This document shows positions 5,331-5,598 of a stretch of DNA of 5,598 nucleotides, piece by piece. This DNA comes from an uncultured bacterium (GTDB taxonomy: Bacteria > Eisenbacteria > RBG-16-71-46 > CAIMUX01). Position 1 is the first letter of the stretch. Each line of letters opens with the position of its first letter. The DNA lies in the NCBI GenBank assembly GCA_946886185.1, contig CAMPIC010000228.1:1-5598 (forward strand). Direction: 5' to 3'. The position numbers and the translations under genes are program-made. The notes under the pieces are model-generated. The model did not search any database and was not told the DNA's origin. It saw only the letters and a program-made list of their open reading frames with translations.

Positions 5331-5590
5331 TCGCGGTCGATACGAACATCCTGGTGTATGCGCACCGCCGCGAATCGAGGCATCACGAATCGTCGGTAGG
5401 GATCGTGCGAGAGATGGCTGAAGGAGATGCCGCGTGGGCGATTGCTTGGCCCTGCCTGTACGAGTTCTTCAGCGTCGTCACGAATCGACGCATCTGGAAG
5501 GATGCTGCAAGCACTCCGGATCAGGCATGGCGCCAGATCACTGCGTGGGCAGAGTCACCTACCCTCTCGCTTCTGTCGGACACCGAATAG
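5327..5590 (+). CDS. vapC: VapC-type PIN-domain toxin, apparently truncated by a TAG
   Basis: VapC toxins are Mg-dependent endoribonucleases that cut tRNA or rRNA. The N-terminal PIN motif MIAVDTNILVYAHR is clear, with catalytic Asp5. A second acidic residue, Glu46, is in WPCLYEFFSVVTN (41-53). The frame stops at TAG 5588-5590 after 87 residues, whereas family members usually have about 125-150 and carry two more catalytic acidic residues in the second half. The last residues, SPTLSLLSDTE, sit at the point where homologues continue into the next helix. The eight bases after the stop keep the frame (Phe-Val), but the window ends, so I cannot see whether the rest of the domain follows. As read it should be catalytically dead. 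It overlaps vapB by ATGA and shares its promoter. Confidence 0.8.
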   Translation: MIAVDTNILVYAHRRESRHHESSVGIVREMAEGDAAWAIAWPCLYEFFSVVTNRRIWKDAASTPDQAWRQITAWAESPTLSLLSDTE

Positions 5591-5598
5591 TTCGTGCG

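Overview
The window is high-GC bacterial chromosomal DNA (roughly 60-65% G+C by eye) with tightly packed genes. I cannot name the species. High GC, C-terminal NPCBM modules on membrane glycosyltransferases, a long bacterial-type tryptophan 2,3-dioxygenase, a DinB-fold protein and a VapBC pair would fit soil or sediment lineages such as Acidobacteriota, Gemmatimonadota, Eisenbacteria or Myxococcota. That placement is a guess.

Layout. Bases 2-1243 (+) hold the 3' part of a membrane glycosyltransferase-like gene that enters from the left edge and ends in an NPCBM carbohydrate-binding module. A GTGA overlap couples it to 1240-3315 (+), a Gpi18/PIG-V-like GT-C mannosyltransferase that also ends in an NPCBM module. 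The two modules are about 43% identical by my ungapped count, so this looks like a two-enzyme cell-surface glycosylation operon. The second gene's frame runs on past its module, through a terminator hairpin, and 147 bp into the antisense of the next gene. That gene is kynA (tryptophan 2,3-dioxygenase) on the minus strand at 3169-4266, with a near-perfect Shine-Dalgarno and an intrinsic terminator (hairpin plus five U) just past its stop. A 125-bp divergent spacer with two compact hairpins separates it from a DinB-superfamily gene (4392-4958, +). An in-frame TAA at 4770-4772 splits that gene. After a 123-bp spacer with a plausible sigma-70-type promoter comes a vapBC toxin-antitoxin operon (5082 onward, +). 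The genes overlap by ATGA, and the VapC frame meets a TAG after 87 codons, well short of a normal PIN-domain toxin.

How it fits together. The left half is envelope glycan assembly. kynA is a stand-alone catabolic gene, the first step from tryptophan to N-formylkynurenine, with no other kynurenine gene in view. The right end looks like accessory DNA in decay, since the DinB-like gene and the toxin each carry a premature stop. I see no CRISPR array, RNA gene, insertion sequence or clearly new multi-gene system. The most notable points are the paired GT-C/NPCBM enzymes, the terminator lying inside a neighbour's reading frame, and the two in-frame stops.
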